A stretch of DNA of 57,515 nucleotides from Acidobacteriaceae bacterium (GTDB lineage Bacteria > Acidobacteriota > Terriglobia > Terriglobales > Acidobacteriaceae), in the NCBI GenBank assembly GCA_025355385.1, contig JANXZS010000075.1, forward strand, positions 1-57,515, in the 5' to 3' direction. The first letter of the stretch is position 1. Every line of letters begins with the position of its first letter. Both the position numbers and the translations under genes were made by a program. Positions 33,994 through 43,494 of the stretch are shown here, one piece after another. The notes beneath the pieces are model-generated. The model ran no database searches. It was not told where the DNA came from and was given only the letters and a program-made list of their open reading frames with translations.

Positions 33994-34992
33994 ATGAGCC
34001 CGATGAATCGACTGCTGGCCTATTCTGTTTTTCTTCTTCCCCTGGTGACGCTGGCGCAGAAGCCCGCGTCGCCCGCCCCGCAGGGTACGCGTGCTACGGT
34101 TGTCCGCGAGACCGCAATTTACCTCGCGCCCGATACCACTGCGCAGAAGGTCGGCCAGATGACGCCGGGGCGCGAGATGGTAATCGTGGAGCATAGCGGC
34201 AAATGGCTGCGTGTATTTGCCAACACAGATGTAGAAGAGGCGCGCGATGCCGATGTCCCGCTCTTCGGGCAGGAATCGGCACCTCCCCCGGTTTCCGGCT
34301 GGGTTCAGGACAAGGGAGTCGTGACGGCGGCGACGGCCAATGGCGACGTCATTCTGCTGGGCGATGCCGCCACCAAGGAGACCACGGCTAGTGAGCCCCA
34401 TTCTCCCGCACGCGCGGCGCTGGACGCACGCCTTCTCTATCGCCGGGTCAGCGATTTCTTTCCTCAGTCCCCGCTGGCACCGGAGAGCGCCTGGCGCGCG
34501 GCAGACATCCGCTGGCAGTTGCAGAAGGCCGACACCATGTCGCGCCCCTCCGCCCATGAGAAAGAGAACTACCTGCGCGAGCAGATGGACGACGACGAGT
34601 TGAAGAAGATTGAGAAGAAGTATCCCCATACCAAGTGGGCAGATATGGCGGCCTTTCTGCACATCGACAACAAGCTTTGCGGCGACTGGCAAGGCTCGAC
34701 CAAGTGCCCGGAAAAAGAATCGGAGCTGTACGAGAAGTACGTCGCCGAGCATCCAGAGTCACCCAAGGCGCCCGAAGCCCTATATTCTGCCATCTACCGC
34801 CAATGCGTTCTGGTGGATATGTACGCGGCAAATGGTGACCACAAGAAATCGGACGGCGCACGTGCGAGCGCAAAAGGCTTGGCTGGTAAGCTGGTAAGTC
34901 ACTGGCCGCAGACAGATTATGCGGCCAAGGCGAGCGCTCTGATATACAAGTTGGCAGAGGATATTCCCATTTACGGTATCGATCGCGAATAA
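33994..34992 (+). CDS. secreted SH3-like domain protein with tetratricopeptide-like C terminus
   Basis: About 332 residues. From ATG 33994 there is a short signal peptide (MSPMNRLLAYSVFLLPLVTLAQ). Residues ~30–110 form a bacterial SH3-like domain (ATVVRETAIYLAPDTTAQKV, then GREMVIVEHSGKWLRVF and GWVQDKGVV). The rest is helical and resembles outer-membrane assembly TPR modules (PESPKAPEALYSAIYRQ, WPQTDYAAKASALIYKL), with a C-x-x-x-x-x-x-x-C pair (CGDWQGSTKC). Cell-envelope location is inferred; function unknown. uppP follows 21 bases downstream. Confidence 0.75.
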   Translation: MSPMNRLLAYSVFLLPLVTLAQKPASPAPQGTRATVVRETAIYLAPDTTAQKVGQMTPGREMVIVEHSGKWLRVFANTDVEEARDADVPLFGQESAPPPVSGWVQDKGVVTAATANGDVILLGDAATKETTASEPHSPARAALDARLLYRRVSDFFPQSPLAPESAWRAADIRWQLQKADTMSRPSAHEKENYLREQMDDDELKKIEKKYPHTKWADMAAFLHIDNKLCGDWQGSTKCPEKESELYEKYVAEHPESPKAPEALYSAIYRQCVLVDMYAANGDHKKSDGARASAKGLAGKLVSHWPQTDYAAKASALIYKLAEDIPIYGIDRE

Positions 34993-35013
34993 GCGGCAGA
35001 GACCGGAGGTTTC

Positions 35014-35889
35014 TTGAACGATTTCGTGTTGTCTGTGTTGCTAGGCATCGTGGAGGGGTTGACGGAGTTCTTGCCGGTCAGTTCCACGGCCCATCTGAGA
35101 ATCACCGAAGCATTGCTGCGTATTGACCTGACCAACCCCTATTGGAAGATGTATACCATCGTGATCCAGTTGGGTGCGATCCTTGCTTTGCTGCTGCTGT
35201 TCCTGGGCAGGATCGTCGAATTTATGCGCACCTTCCCGGAGGGAGAAGAGGGCGACCGCACCCTCTATACCCACCCTCTGACGCTCACCATGATCGCCTT
35301 TTTCTGTACCGCGGTGCCATCCCTTCTTCTGACCAAACTTATCGGCAAGCATCTGGAGGACATTCGCATCATGGCGATGGCGCTGGTCATCGGCGGCGTC
35401 ATCATGTGGGTGGTGGACGCGTGGAGTGTCCGTCGCGAGGCGACCACCAGTGACGTGGAGCAGATGACTCTGGGTCAGGCAGTCTGGATTGGCTTATGCC
35501 AGACGCTTTCCGCCGTTTTTCCGGGAACCTCGCGTTCCATGTCTACCATCGCCGCCGGTCAGCTTGCCGGTATGACCCGGTCCTCTGCGCTCGAATTCAG
35601 CTTCCTGGTGTCCATACCGACCATGATCGCGGCCACCGGCTACGACTTGCTGAAGACGCTGCACCCTAAGCACGTCGAGGGCGTGCAGGCACTCGCTCCG
35701 CTGGTGATGACGGGACACGACTGGATCGTATTGGCCATCGGCTTCGTGGTGTCGTTTATCGTGGCCCTGGGCTGTGTGGAGTGGTTCCTGCAGTGGGTCC
35801 GCAACCATGGATTCGTCCTGTTCGCCATCTACCGCATAGTGGTGGGGGGGATGCTCCTGACCTTCGGCTCCCGGCTATTCGGGGCGTAA
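35014..35889 (+). CDS. uppP: undecaprenyl-diphosphate phosphatase
   Basis: A 291-residue membrane protein with the two UppP signature motifs: EGLTEFLPVSSTAHL near residue 15–30 and FPGTSRSMSTIAAGQLAGMTR near residue 170, each bearing catalytic glutamate, serine and arginine residues. It recycles the lipid carrier for peptidoglycan and O-antigen synthesis and gives bacitracin resistance when overproduced. The start is TTG, supported by GGAGG at five bases. Confidence 0.95.
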   Translation: MNDFVLSVLLGIVEGLTEFLPVSSTAHLRITEALLRIDLTNPYWKMYTIVIQLGAILALLLLFLGRIVEFMRTFPEGEEGDRTLYTHPLTLTMIAFFCTAVPSLLLTKLIGKHLEDIRIMAMALVIGGVIMWVVDAWSVRREATTSDVEQMTLGQAVWIGLCQTLSAVFPGTSRSMSTIAAGQLAGMTRSSALEFSFLVSIPTMIAATGYDLLKTLHPKHVEGVQALAPLVMTGHDWIVLAIGFVVSFIVALGCVEWFLQWVRNHGFVLFAIYRIVVGGMLLTFGSRLFGA

Positions 35890-36204
35890 GGGTAGCGGCA
35901 AAAAACAGTCGCCGGTAAACAACTGTCAGATGTCACTGGTCAGTGGAAGTTAAACGGCGGACGAGCGATATGCCGGATACGGGATCAAAGCTGACCGCCA
36001 ACCGGTGTTTCCTCGTCCCAATCACTCTTGTTGTACACGGACAACTGACGACGGATCTGCGGCAGGTGGAGATGTGGATACCGCCTCGGGATTTTGTCCC
36101 CCTCGGCGGGGCTGTTCTGGGATAATCGGAATTGCTCTGGTGTTCGAGATGTATTGCCCGTGGAGCCATCTTCCATCCCACGGCAAGCATCGCTGCGCGC
36201 CTCA
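35890..36204. other. intergenic region ahead of ftsK
   Basis: About 315 bases. The ftsK frame is open back to 36094, but the added residues match nothing I know. A short palindrome, GTTGT...ACAAC near 36030–36047, is too weak to call an operator. Confidence 0.4.
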
Positions 36205-38727
36205 ATGAAGCCACTCAAACTGGTAATGACTCCTACGCGCAACCGTCGCCTGAACGAACTCGTCGGGCTGATCTTGCTTGTTGCCGCCGGCCTTCTTCTC
36301 CTCTCGCTTCTCTCCTATCGCGCCACTGACCCCTCCCTGAACACGGTGGGGGGATTCGCGTCCGGCCGTCCCGCGCACAACTGGACCGGGCTGGTTGGCG
36401 CCACCCTCAGCGACCTGCTGCTGCAGGTGGAGGGGCTGGGCGCCTTCTGCTTCCCCCTTTTCCTGGGCGGTCTGGGCTACACCTGGATGCGCTCCAGACC
36501 GGCAGGATCTCCCCTGGCCAAGTGGAGCGGGGTGGTACTGTGCCTGATCTTCGTCCCAGCTCTGTTCGGGTTGCTGCCCGGCCATATGCTGTGGATGCAC
36601 ACCCTACCAGTCGAGGGCATGGTGGGCCGTCTGACGGTGGACACGCTGGTTGCTTACCTCAACTTTCCTGGGGCCTGCGTAGTGGTTGGAACGATGGTGG
36701 CCATCGCCGCCTACCTCAGCACTACCTTCTCCTTCAACACCGGTCGCGATTGGCTGGTGGTACGCTTCGCGTTTCTGGCCAATTGGCGCGATCGCTGGGC
36801 CAACTGGAAGACCGCCCGTGCCCGGGCACGCGAGCTGAAGCGGGCGCGCAAGCTGGAAGCAGATCGCGAAAAAGCACTGGTCAAGGCCCGCAAGGCTGTC
36901 GGCAAGTCGCAGAAGGTCAGATTGGTTCCGATGGAGGAGGACAAGCCGGGCAATCGTCGCGAAGGCTTCGCTGAATTGTATGACGAAGCCGCAGCCCCAC
37001 CCACGCTTTGGGAGCAGATGCCTCGCGCCCAGGTTCCCGATGCAGTGGTCGAGCCTGCGGAAGAACTGAGGCCCCGCCTGGTTCCTCCGCGTATGCGGCC
37101 GGTTGCCGATGCGCCCCGAGAGGGCTGGGTGGACGCGGGCGAGGAGGCTCAGAGCGAGGCGGGCGAGCCGCTGGTACCAGAAAAGACCCGGGGAAACATC
37201 GTGATGGGCGAACGCGCTGACGCCGAGTTCCGCCCCGTAACCGTGACTCCCAAATCTGTCAGCGGCTACAAGCTGCCGCCGAGTTCGCTGCTCTTCCGCA
37301 GCGAAGAGGAGCAGGTGGTTCGCGAGGATGTATTGCGCGAAGAGGCCCAGGTTCTGGTGCAGAAATGCGCCGAGTTTGGCGTCCTGGGCCAGGTGGTGCA
37401 GATCAATCCCGGCCCGGTCGTCACCACTTTCGAGTTCCGCCCGGAGGCGGGTGTGAAGTACAGCCGCGTCACCGGCCTTTCTGAAGACCTGTGCCTCGCC
37501 ATGAAAGCCGAGAGCATCCTTATCGAGCGCATGGCAGGCAAAAGCACGGTCGGCATCCAGGTTCCAAACCCCGAGCGGGAGACCATCTGGCTGCGCGATG
37601 TGATTGAGTCGGAAACCTTTGGCCACGCCAAGTCGCGCCTGACCCTGGCCATGGGCAAGGACATCAACGGACGCATTGTGACGGCGGATCTGGCAACCAT
37701 GCCGCACGTGCTGATCGCCGGATCGACGGGGAGCGGCAAGTCGGTCGCCATCAACGCCATGATCATGTCGGTGCTCTATCGCTCCACACCGGAGCAGGTT
37801 CGCCTGATTCTGGTCGATCCTAAACGCGTCGAGCTGGGGATGTATGAGGGCATTCCGCATCTCTTCACTCCCATCATCACCGAGCCCAAGCTGGCGGCGA
37901 ACGCGCTGCGCAATGCGGTGCGGGAGATGGAGCGGCGGCTCAAGCTGCTGGCATCGCGCAGCGTGCGCAATATCGACCAGTACAACAAGCTCTTTGCGGA
38001 TGGCACTCCGAGCATGTTCGAGGACTCGGACGAGCAGCAGCCCCTGCCCTACATCATCATCATCATCGACGAACTTGCCGACCTGATGATGCTGGATAAA
38101 TCCAACGTGGAGGAAGCCATCACTCGCTTGGCGCAGATGGCCCGTGCCGTGGGCATCCACCTGGTGCTGGCGACACAGCGGCCTTCGGTCGACGTCATCA
38201 CGGGACTGATCAAGGCCAATGTGCCGACACGCATTTCTTTTCGCCTGGCAACCAAGGTGGACTCCAGAACGATCCTCGATTCGAACGGCGCCGAGTGCCT
38301 CCTCGGCCGCGGCGACATGCTCTTCCTGCCGCCCGGGACCTCGCGCCTGCAGCGCCTGCACGCTCCCTTTGTCACCGAAAAGGAGACCGCCGCGGTGGTC
38401 AGCTTCTGGAAAAATCAAGGTGAGGCGGAGTATGTAAACGGCTTCCTCGAATCGCCCAAGGATGAGAAGGGACGCGACCTTGACGCCATGAGCGATGGGG
38501 ACGACAACGATGAGTTATTTGAGGATGGAGTTCGCCTGATTCTCGAGTTTGGCAAGGCTTCGACTTCGCTCTTGCAGCGCCGTCTGCGCATTGGCTACGG
38601 GCGTGCGGCTCACCTGATCGACATGATGGAGCGCGACGGCATTGTGGGCCCGGCGGACGGGTCTAAGCCACGAGAGATCTTGAAACCACCGGAATGGCTG
38701 AACCAGATCGACCCCATCCTGCGCTAG
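36205..38727 (+). CDS. ftsK: DNA translocase FtsK
   Basis: About 840 residues. The N terminus has four hydrophobic helices (LVGLILLVAAGLLLLSLLS onward), then a linker rich in E and P. The C-terminal motor starts near residue 370 and contains the Walker A IAGSTGSGKSVAINAMI, the Walker B PYIIIIIDELADLMM, and LATQRPSVDVITGLIKANVPTRI. A gamma winged-helix domain closes the protein (LILEFGKASTSLLQRRLRI, then GRAAHLIDMMERDGIVGPADG), which reads KOPS-like sites. It pumps DNA for chromosome dimer resolution at the septum. Starts at 36226 or upstream are also possible. Confidence 0.95.
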   Translation: MKPLKLVMTPTRNRRLNELVGLILLVAAGLLLLSLLSYRATDPSLNTVGGFASGRPAHNWTGLVGATLSDLLLQVEGLGAFCFPLFLGGLGYTWMRSRPAGSPLAKWSGVVLCLIFVPALFGLLPGHMLWMHTLPVEGMVGRLTVDTLVAYLNFPGACVVVGTMVAIAAYLSTTFSFNTGRDWLVVRFAFLANWRDRWANWKTARARARELKRARKLEADREKALVKARKAVGKSQKVRLVPMEEDKPGNRREGFAELYDEAAAPPTLWEQMPRAQVPDAVVEPAEELRPRLVPPRMRPVADAPREGWVDAGEEAQSEAGEPLVPEKTRGNIVMGERADAEFRPVTVTPKSVSGYKLPPSSLLFRSEEEQVVREDVLREEAQVLVQKCAEFGVLGQVVQINPGPVVTTFEFRPEAGVKYSRVTGLSEDLCLAMKAESILIERMAGKSTVGIQVPNPERETIWLRDVIESETFGHAKSRLTLAMGKDINGRIVTADLATMPHVLIAGSTGSGKSVAINAMIMSVLYRSTPEQVRLILVDPKRVELGMYEGIPHLFTPIITEPKLAANALRNAVREMERRLKLLASRSVRNIDQYNKLFADGTPSMFEDSDEQQPLPYIIIIIDELADLMMLDKSNVEEAITRLAQMARAVGIHLVLATQRPSVDVITGLIKANVPTRISFRLATKVDSRTILDSNGAECLLGRGDMLFLPPGTSRLQRLHAPFVTEKETAAVVSFWKNQGEAEYVNGFLESPKDEKGRDLDAMSDGDDNDELFEDGVRLILEFGKASTSLLQRRLRIGYGRAAHLIDMMERDGIVGPADGSKPREILKPPEWLNQIDPILR

Positions 38728-38744
38728 AGGTAGATAGCGGAATC

Positions 38745-38776
38745 GGGTGCCCCATGGCTCGATCTTGAGACGTGGG
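38745..38776. repeat. REP-like palindrome copy (first of a pair)
   Basis: GGGTGCCCCATGGCTCGATC followed by TTGAGACGTGGG, one of two direct neighbours between convergent ftsK and the DUF2339 gene. It may serve as a bidirectional terminator. Confidence 0.75.
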
Positions 38777-38790
38777 CGTCAGGGGCGATT

Positions 38791-38822
38791 GGGTGCCCCA
38801 TGTCTCGATTTTGAGACGTGGG
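38791..38822. repeat. REP-like palindrome copy (second of a pair)
   Basis: GGGTGCCCCATGTCTCGATT followed by TTGAGACGTGGG, the most perfect copy, with the same orientation as the copy 46 bases upstream. Its last base directly abuts the TAA stop of the minus-strand gene. Confidence 0.78.
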
Positions 38823-40694
38823 TTATGTTGCACGTCGCAGCGCAAGCCAGTCGCGCTGATAGGCAAAGCTGATGGCGAGAAGCACCACGCCCAGCGCGAG
38901 AAAACTCATGACTCGATAACCCTGGCTGAGTTGGCTGGCATCGAAGAGAAAAACCTTGGCAATAGCCAATGCCAGCAGTACCAAGGATTGCCAGCGCACA
39001 AATGCCGAGCGCGCAACAAATCCCGCAGCCATCAGGGTCGCGCCATAGGCAATAAACCAACCGCTGTAGGCGAACTGCGAATAGACCAGATCGTGGGGAT
39101 CGACCACGCGACACAGATTTCCCGAAAGCCGGGCACCGCAAGTCCAGTAATGGTGGATTTCAAATGCAACGGCCCACAGCGCCACAACGTTGAAGGCAAT
39201 CGTAGCCAGGCCCGCTAGCCCGCTCAAGGAAAGAACGTCTCCTCGCCCCTCGGCGGTACGCCTGCCGCCCAGAACACTCAGCCACACAGCGAATGCAAAG
39301 ACCATGAGCGCCACCAGGTACGTTGCGAAATGAGCATTGAGTATGACCTCGACCGGCTGGAGCCGGGGATCGCTGACTTCGAGCACCAGGGCGCTGGCGA
39401 AGCAAAGCAGGATAACGGCGATCGCCAGCGCGCGCCTGCCCGGTCGCGGCCGCCAGAAAGCAATCCCGACCAACGCCAGTGCCTCTGCCAGCCATCCCAG
39501 CGTGATGAGATATCCAGTGAAGTGGAACCAGATAGCCAGCGCAAAAAAGAAGACGGCAATCGCTTCGTGCGTGGCGTAAAGCTCCTGCGAGGCCGATACA
39601 TTTGGTTCCACGGAATCCGTGCGCGGCCACGGCACCGCCAGTCGTGAAAGCGCAATGGACGCGACGGTCAAGGTGAGCGCGATCCAGACGCGCACCCATT
39701 CCTGCTGGGGTTGAGATACCAGCGAATAGGCTTCGATTGCGGCAACGGAAGCGATCCCAACTGGCGCGGCTATCAGGAATACCCTGTCTGTCGGAGAGGC
39801 CGATTCCCCGCCCATGAGGCGTAAGACAAGCAGCGGTGCCGCCGAGAAGACCACAAAGAAGGACGCTACAAATACGCTGGTATAAACAAGCAGGGGCGGG
39901 TGGTAGAACTCAAAAAACCATGCAAAGAAATAGGCTGCCGTCCCCAGGAACACTCCCACAGCCAAGCGGAGCCACGACCGCTGGCCCGCCAGCCGCAAAA
40001 CCCCGAGCGAAAGCAATAACAGGTATCCGAAGAGGAAGAACTCATGGTCCTCGCCGGTTGAGAGCAGTCCCGGGGTGATTATGCCGCCCAGCAGCGCATA
40101 AGCCGCCAGAACCTCTGAATCCTGCTGCCAGGCAAGATAAGCATTTGTAACCGTGACTGCGACCATCAGCAGAAACGCGACGGGAGCAGCAAACAGATGG
40201 TAAACGTTGAACGACGCCCACAAGGTCAAATACGCGATGCCGCTGCCCAATGCCTTAAGAGTGTACGAGAATGCCAGGAAGCTTTTATGGCGGAAGCGCT
40301 CCGACCATAAAATCAGAGCGGCCGCGGCAATCAGGCCAACCGCTATCCGCACGGAAGGGCCGATCCAATTGCGATCGAAGGCCCACTTTAGAAACCATGA
40401 CATGGCAAAGAGGACAGCGACAATCCCCACTCGATTGAAGAGCTGTGAGCCGATTCGCTGCTCCAGCGACTCCGCCTGCGGCCCCGGTCTGTTTACCGGC
40501 GCGGTGGCTCTAGCTGGAGGCGAAGGCGATGTCTTGAAGGGCGTTATCGGGTTCGGGGGCACGGAGAGAGGGGGAGCAGGAGCTTCGCCGAGTCGTGCAG
40601 AAGCATCTTGCTGCGCCGATTCCAGACGCATGACTCGGGCCGCAAGCTCGCGCAGTTCGCGCTGCAGCTCCTCGATCTCGCCGCTGTCAGCCAT
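38823..40694 (-). CDS. DUF2339 polytopic membrane protein
   Basis: A 623-residue protein. The first ~30 residues form a coiled coil (EIEELQRELRELAARVMRLE), followed by a proline-rich linker to ~75 and then at least sixteen hydrophobic segments. The start of the membrane region (EQRIGSQLFNRVGIVAVLF, then WFLKWAFDRNWIGPSVRI) matches the DUF2339 family. Function is unknown; no catalytic motif is visible. It is convergent with ftsK and divergent from the YncE-like gene. Confidence 0.85.
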   Translation of the reverse strand: MADSGEIEELQRELRELAARVMRLESAQQDASARLGEAPAPPLSVPPNPITPFKTSPSPPARATAPVNRPGPQAESLEQRIGSQLFNRVGIVAVLFAMSWFLKWAFDRNWIGPSVRIAVGLIAAAALILWSERFRHKSFLAFSYTLKALGSGIAYLTLWASFNVYHLFAAPVAFLLMVAVTVTNAYLAWQQDSEVLAAYALLGGIITPGLLSTGEDHEFFLFGYLLLLSLGVLRLAGQRSWLRLAVGVFLGTAAYFFAWFFEFYHPPLLVYTSVFVASFFVVFSAAPLLVLRLMGGESASPTDRVFLIAAPVGIASVAAIEAYSLVSQPQQEWVRVWIALTLTVASIALSRLAVPWPRTDSVEPNVSASQELYATHEAIAVFFFALAIWFHFTGYLITLGWLAEALALVGIAFWRPRPGRRALAIAVILLCFASALVLEVSDPRLQPVEVILNAHFATYLVALMVFAFAVWLSVLGGRRTAEGRGDVLSLSGLAGLATIAFNVVALWAVAFEIHHYWTCGARLSGNLCRVVDPHDLVYSQFAYSGWFIAYGATLMAAGFVARSAFVRWQSLVLLALAIAKVFLFDASQLSQGYRVMSFLALGVVLLAISFAYQRDWLALRRAT

Positions 40695-40906
40695 TTACCC
40701 CCAATGTACAGGCGGAGGCCGGAAGCAGGCAAAATTGCTGTTGCAGCAGCCGTAGGATGAGTGGGAAATGCCGAGATTCACGTCGGCTCAGAAAAAACGA
40801 CTTTCCCATGGTCTTAGGGAAGCTGCCATACGTCTGGACATGCAAACCGACACCGAAAGCGAACTGCTTTAGGTTACTATTTTCGTGTGTGCCTGGAGGC
40901 ACCTGA

Positions 40907-41959
40907 ATGTTCAAAGCAACGAAACTGACTACGCGTGCCGTAGTCACGGTGATGAGCGCAATGGCGCTGTCGATTCCCGCACTGCTGCCCGCAGCCGATA
41001 GCGGATCCCCTTATAAGGTGCAACAGACATGGACCATTGGCGGCGACGGTGGCTGGGATTATCTGACCGTCGACTCGGCTGCGCACCTGCTCTACATTGC
41101 GCGCAACACGCGCATCCAGATCGTCGACCTCAAAACCGGCAAACTCGTGGGTGAGATCACCGGCTTCAAGGGCACGCATGGAGTGGCACTGGATACGGCT
41201 GGCAAAACGGGTTACATCAGCGATGGCGGATCCAACAGCGTCGCCGTCTTTGACCGGGCCACCCGCAAGGTAACCGCAACCATTCCAACCGGCAAAAACC
41301 CGGATGGGATTCTCTTCGAGCCAAAGACCGAGCGCATCTTCACCTTCAACGGTGGCAGCAAGGATGCAACCGTGATTGATACCCACACCAACAAGGTCGT
41401 CGCGACGATTGCTTTGCCCGGGCGCCCGGAGTTTCCCCAGGCAGACGGCAAGGGAATCGTGTTCGCCAATATCGAGGACGTCAGCAAGATTGTCCGCATC
41501 GACGCGGCCAGCGCCAAGGTGACAGCGTCGTGGCCGATAGCCCCCGGGGAGGAACCGTCCGGCATGGCGATCGACATTGCGCATGACCGCCTGTTCAGCG
41601 TATGCGGCAATAAGAAAATGACCGTAGTCGACGCCAAGTCCGGCAAGGTCGTTGCCACTCCCGCGATTGGAAATGGGCCGGACGCGGCTGGCTTTGACGC
41701 AGCTCACTCCGTCGCATTCAGTTCCAATGGCGAAGGCAATCTGACCATCCTTTCGCAAAAGTCGGCGGATGAATATGAGACGCTGCAGACGCTCACTACC
41801 AAACCTGGGGCGCGAACCATGGCGGTCGACCGCGCGACCGGCAAGGTCTACCTGGCAACGGCGGCCCTCGGTCCGCGTCCTGCAGCGACACCAGAGAATC
41901 CGAGGCCGAGACCAGCCATCCTGCCCAACAGTTTCATGGTACTGGTAGTGGGACGCTGA
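40907..41959 (+). CDS. secreted YncE-like beta-propeller protein
   Basis: A 350-residue protein with a signal peptide (MFKATKLTTRAVVTVMSAMA, then LLPAAD). Repeated blades such as YLTVDSAAHLLYIARNTRIQ, GVALDTAGKTGYISDGGSN, GILFEPKTERIFTFNGG and GMAIDIAHDRLFSVCGNKK are the YVTN/YncE propeller pattern. YncE homologues bind DNA or other ligands in vitro, but the physiological role of this protein is unknown. The region between 41945 and the next start is only eight bases, so it may be co-transcribed with the REC–HPt gene. Confidence 0.85.
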   Translation: MFKATKLTTRAVVTVMSAMALSIPALLPAADSGSPYKVQQTWTIGGDGGWDYLTVDSAAHLLYIARNTRIQIVDLKTGKLVGEITGFKGTHGVALDTAGKTGYISDGGSNSVAVFDRATRKVTATIPTGKNPDGILFEPKTERIFTFNGGSKDATVIDTHTNKVVATIALPGRPEFPQADGKGIVFANIEDVSKIVRIDAASAKVTASWPIAPGEEPSGMAIDIAHDRLFSVCGNKKMTVVDAKSGKVVATPAIGNGPDAAGFDAAHSVAFSSNGEGNLTILSQKSADEYETLQTLTTKPGARTMAVDRATGKVYLATAALGPRPAATPENPRPRPAILPNSFMVLVVGR

Positions 41960-41967
41960 CGCGTGCG

Positions 41968-42714
41968 ATGACTCAGCCGAACCAAGCCGGCAAGGCGCAC
42001 AGCATCCTGGTGGTGGATGACGATCCCATCAGCCGGGAAGTTCTCGCCCTGCTGCTTGGCTCGGAGGGCCATCGCGTAACCACCGCAGCGAGCGGGGAAG
42101 AAGCCCTCAGCGCGCTGGCAAACGCCGCTCCCCTGGAGGTCCCGACCGCGATTCTCGTCGACCTCAAAATGCCCGGGCTGAGCGGGGATGAGTTGGCGCA
42201 CCGGCTGCGCAGCCAGGTTGGCAGCGGAGTTCTCATCCTGGCGATGAGTGCCAGCGAGCCCCCGTCCACGGTGCCGTTTGACGGCTTTCTGCTGAAGCCT
42301 ATCAACACCGAGTTGCTGGCGCGGATGCTGGCGGGCAGCGGTACTGGGCCTGTGACGCCGGGCGCTCCGCCTGCAGGCGACTCTCCCGGGCTGAATGAAG
42401 CTGTCTTCGCAAGGCTGCAAGCGATTATGCCCAGGGCGTCAGTGGAAGAAGTCTTCCAGATCTGCATCGAGGATGTCCGCAAGCGGATTCCCGAGATGAC
42501 AGCAAGCCTGGAGACGGGCGACGTCGACACCCTGCGCCGGGCGGCGCACACGATCAAGGGCGGCAGTTCCATGATCGGCGCCGCCAGGTTGTCGCAAATT
42601 GCGGCAAAAATCGAGACCGGCAGTTACAAAACAGGGGAGGGCCCCCAACTCCTGAAAGAATTGTCTTTAGCATGCGACGACCTACGGCGTATTCTGCTGG
42701 AAAGAAATGCATGA
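41968..42714 (+). CDS. response regulator with C-terminal histidine phosphotransfer domain
   Basis: A 248-residue protein. Residues ~12–128 are a receiver domain: acidic VVDDDP near 16, phospho-acceptor aspartate in VDLKMPGLSG near residue 65, and the late lysine in FLLKPINTELL. Residues ~140–248 are a helical HPt domain with its phospho-histidine in AAHTIKGGSSMIGA near residue 194. REC–HPt proteins usually relay phosphate from a hybrid kinase to an output regulator, which is exactly what lies downstream with an 8-base overlap. No kinase is adjacent. Confidence 0.9.
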   Translation: MTQPNQAGKAHSILVVDDDPISREVLALLLGSEGHRVTTAASGEEALSALANAAPLEVPTAILVDLKMPGLSGDELAHRLRSQVGSGVLILAMSASEPPSTVPFDGFLLKPINTELLARMLAGSGTGPVTPGAPPAGDSPGLNEAVFARLQAIMPRASVEEVFQICIEDVRKRIPEMTASLETGDVDTLRRAAHTIKGGSSMIGAARLSQIAAKIETGSYKTGEGPQLLKELSLACDDLRRILLERNA

Positions 42715-43432
42715 AAGCTTTGGTGATCAAAGTATGAAAACCGTACCCATACGAGTGAAAAGCCCGACGACGCGCGTCATCAGGATCCTGCTGGCGGACG
42801 ATCACCCTGTGGTTCGCATCGGCGTACGGAATATGCTGCAGTCCGACCCCGGCCTCGAGGTAGTGGGTGAGGCATCGGACGGCGATGACGCCATTACCCA
42901 GACTTTGGAACTGCTGCCTGACATCCTTTTGCTGGATGTGCAGATGCCGCGCCTGCCCGGCCTGGAGGCAATGCGCGCCATCATGAGCGGCTCGCCTACG
43001 GTCAAGATCATGCTGCTTACCAGCCTGATCACGACCCAGCAGGTCATTGAAGCATTGCAGATTGGCGCTCGCGGCATCGTGCTGAAAGACGCTGTGACAG
43101 ATCAGCTGACGACTGCCATCCGGGCCGTCTCCTCAGGGGATTACTGGATCGGCGGAAAACGTGTTGTCAACCTGGTCGGCGCGCTGCACGAGCTGATGCA
43201 GAAGGCCGCGGTGCCAGAGCGGAAGACCTACGGGCTGACCCCCCGCGAACTGGAAGTGGTCGGCTGCATTGTGGAAGGTTGCAGCAATCGCGACATCGCC
43301 AAGCAGTTCACGCTGAGCGAGGAGACGGTCAAGCGCCATCTCTCAAACATCTTCGACAAGACAGGCGTCTCGACGCGGCTGGAACTCGCGCTGTTTGCCA
43401 TTGCACACCGCCTGGTGACCCTGCAGTTCTAG
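42707..43432 (+). CDS. NarL/FixJ-family response regulator
   Basis: A 241-residue protein (or ~232 from ATG 42734). The receiver domain carries ADDHPVVRIGV and the phospho-acceptor aspartate in LLLDVQMPRLPG; the C-terminal LuxR-type helix-turn-helix reads LTPRELEVVGCIVEGCSNRD, then LSEETVKRHLSNIFDKTGV. It is a DNA-binding output regulator. The overlap with the REC–HPt gene strongly suggests a phosphorelay pair. Confidence 0.92.
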   Translation: MHESFGDQSMKTVPIRVKSPTTRVIRILLADDHPVVRIGVRNMLQSDPGLEVVGEASDGDDAITQTLELLPDILLLDVQMPRLPGLEAMRAIMSGSPTVKIMLLTSLITTQQVIEALQIGARGIVLKDAVTDQLTTAIRAVSSGDYWIGGKRVVNLVGALHELMQKAAVPERKTYGLTPRELEVVGCIVEGCSNRDIAKQFTLSEETVKRHLSNIFDKTGVSTRLELALFAIAHRLVTLQF

Positions 43433-43453
43433 CAGATCGTGCTCCACTTTCAT

Positions 43454-43494
43454 GAAGCAAAGCCCTCACATGGGCGTCAACGTGTGGGGGCTTC
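43454..43494 (+). terminator. terminator-like hairpin after the response regulator
   Basis: A 10-bp stem (AGCCCTCACA 43461–43470 with TGTGGGGGCT 43483–43492, one G·U) with a 12-nt loop, extended by GAAGC/GCTTC-like outer pairing. No T tract follows, so it may terminate by another mechanism or stabilise the transcript. Confidence 0.45.

Noticed and set aside
36604-38418. 604-codon open frame on the minus strand
   Set aside because: It lies entirely opposite ftsK and has the histidine/arginine-rich character of an antisense shadow of a GC-rich gene.
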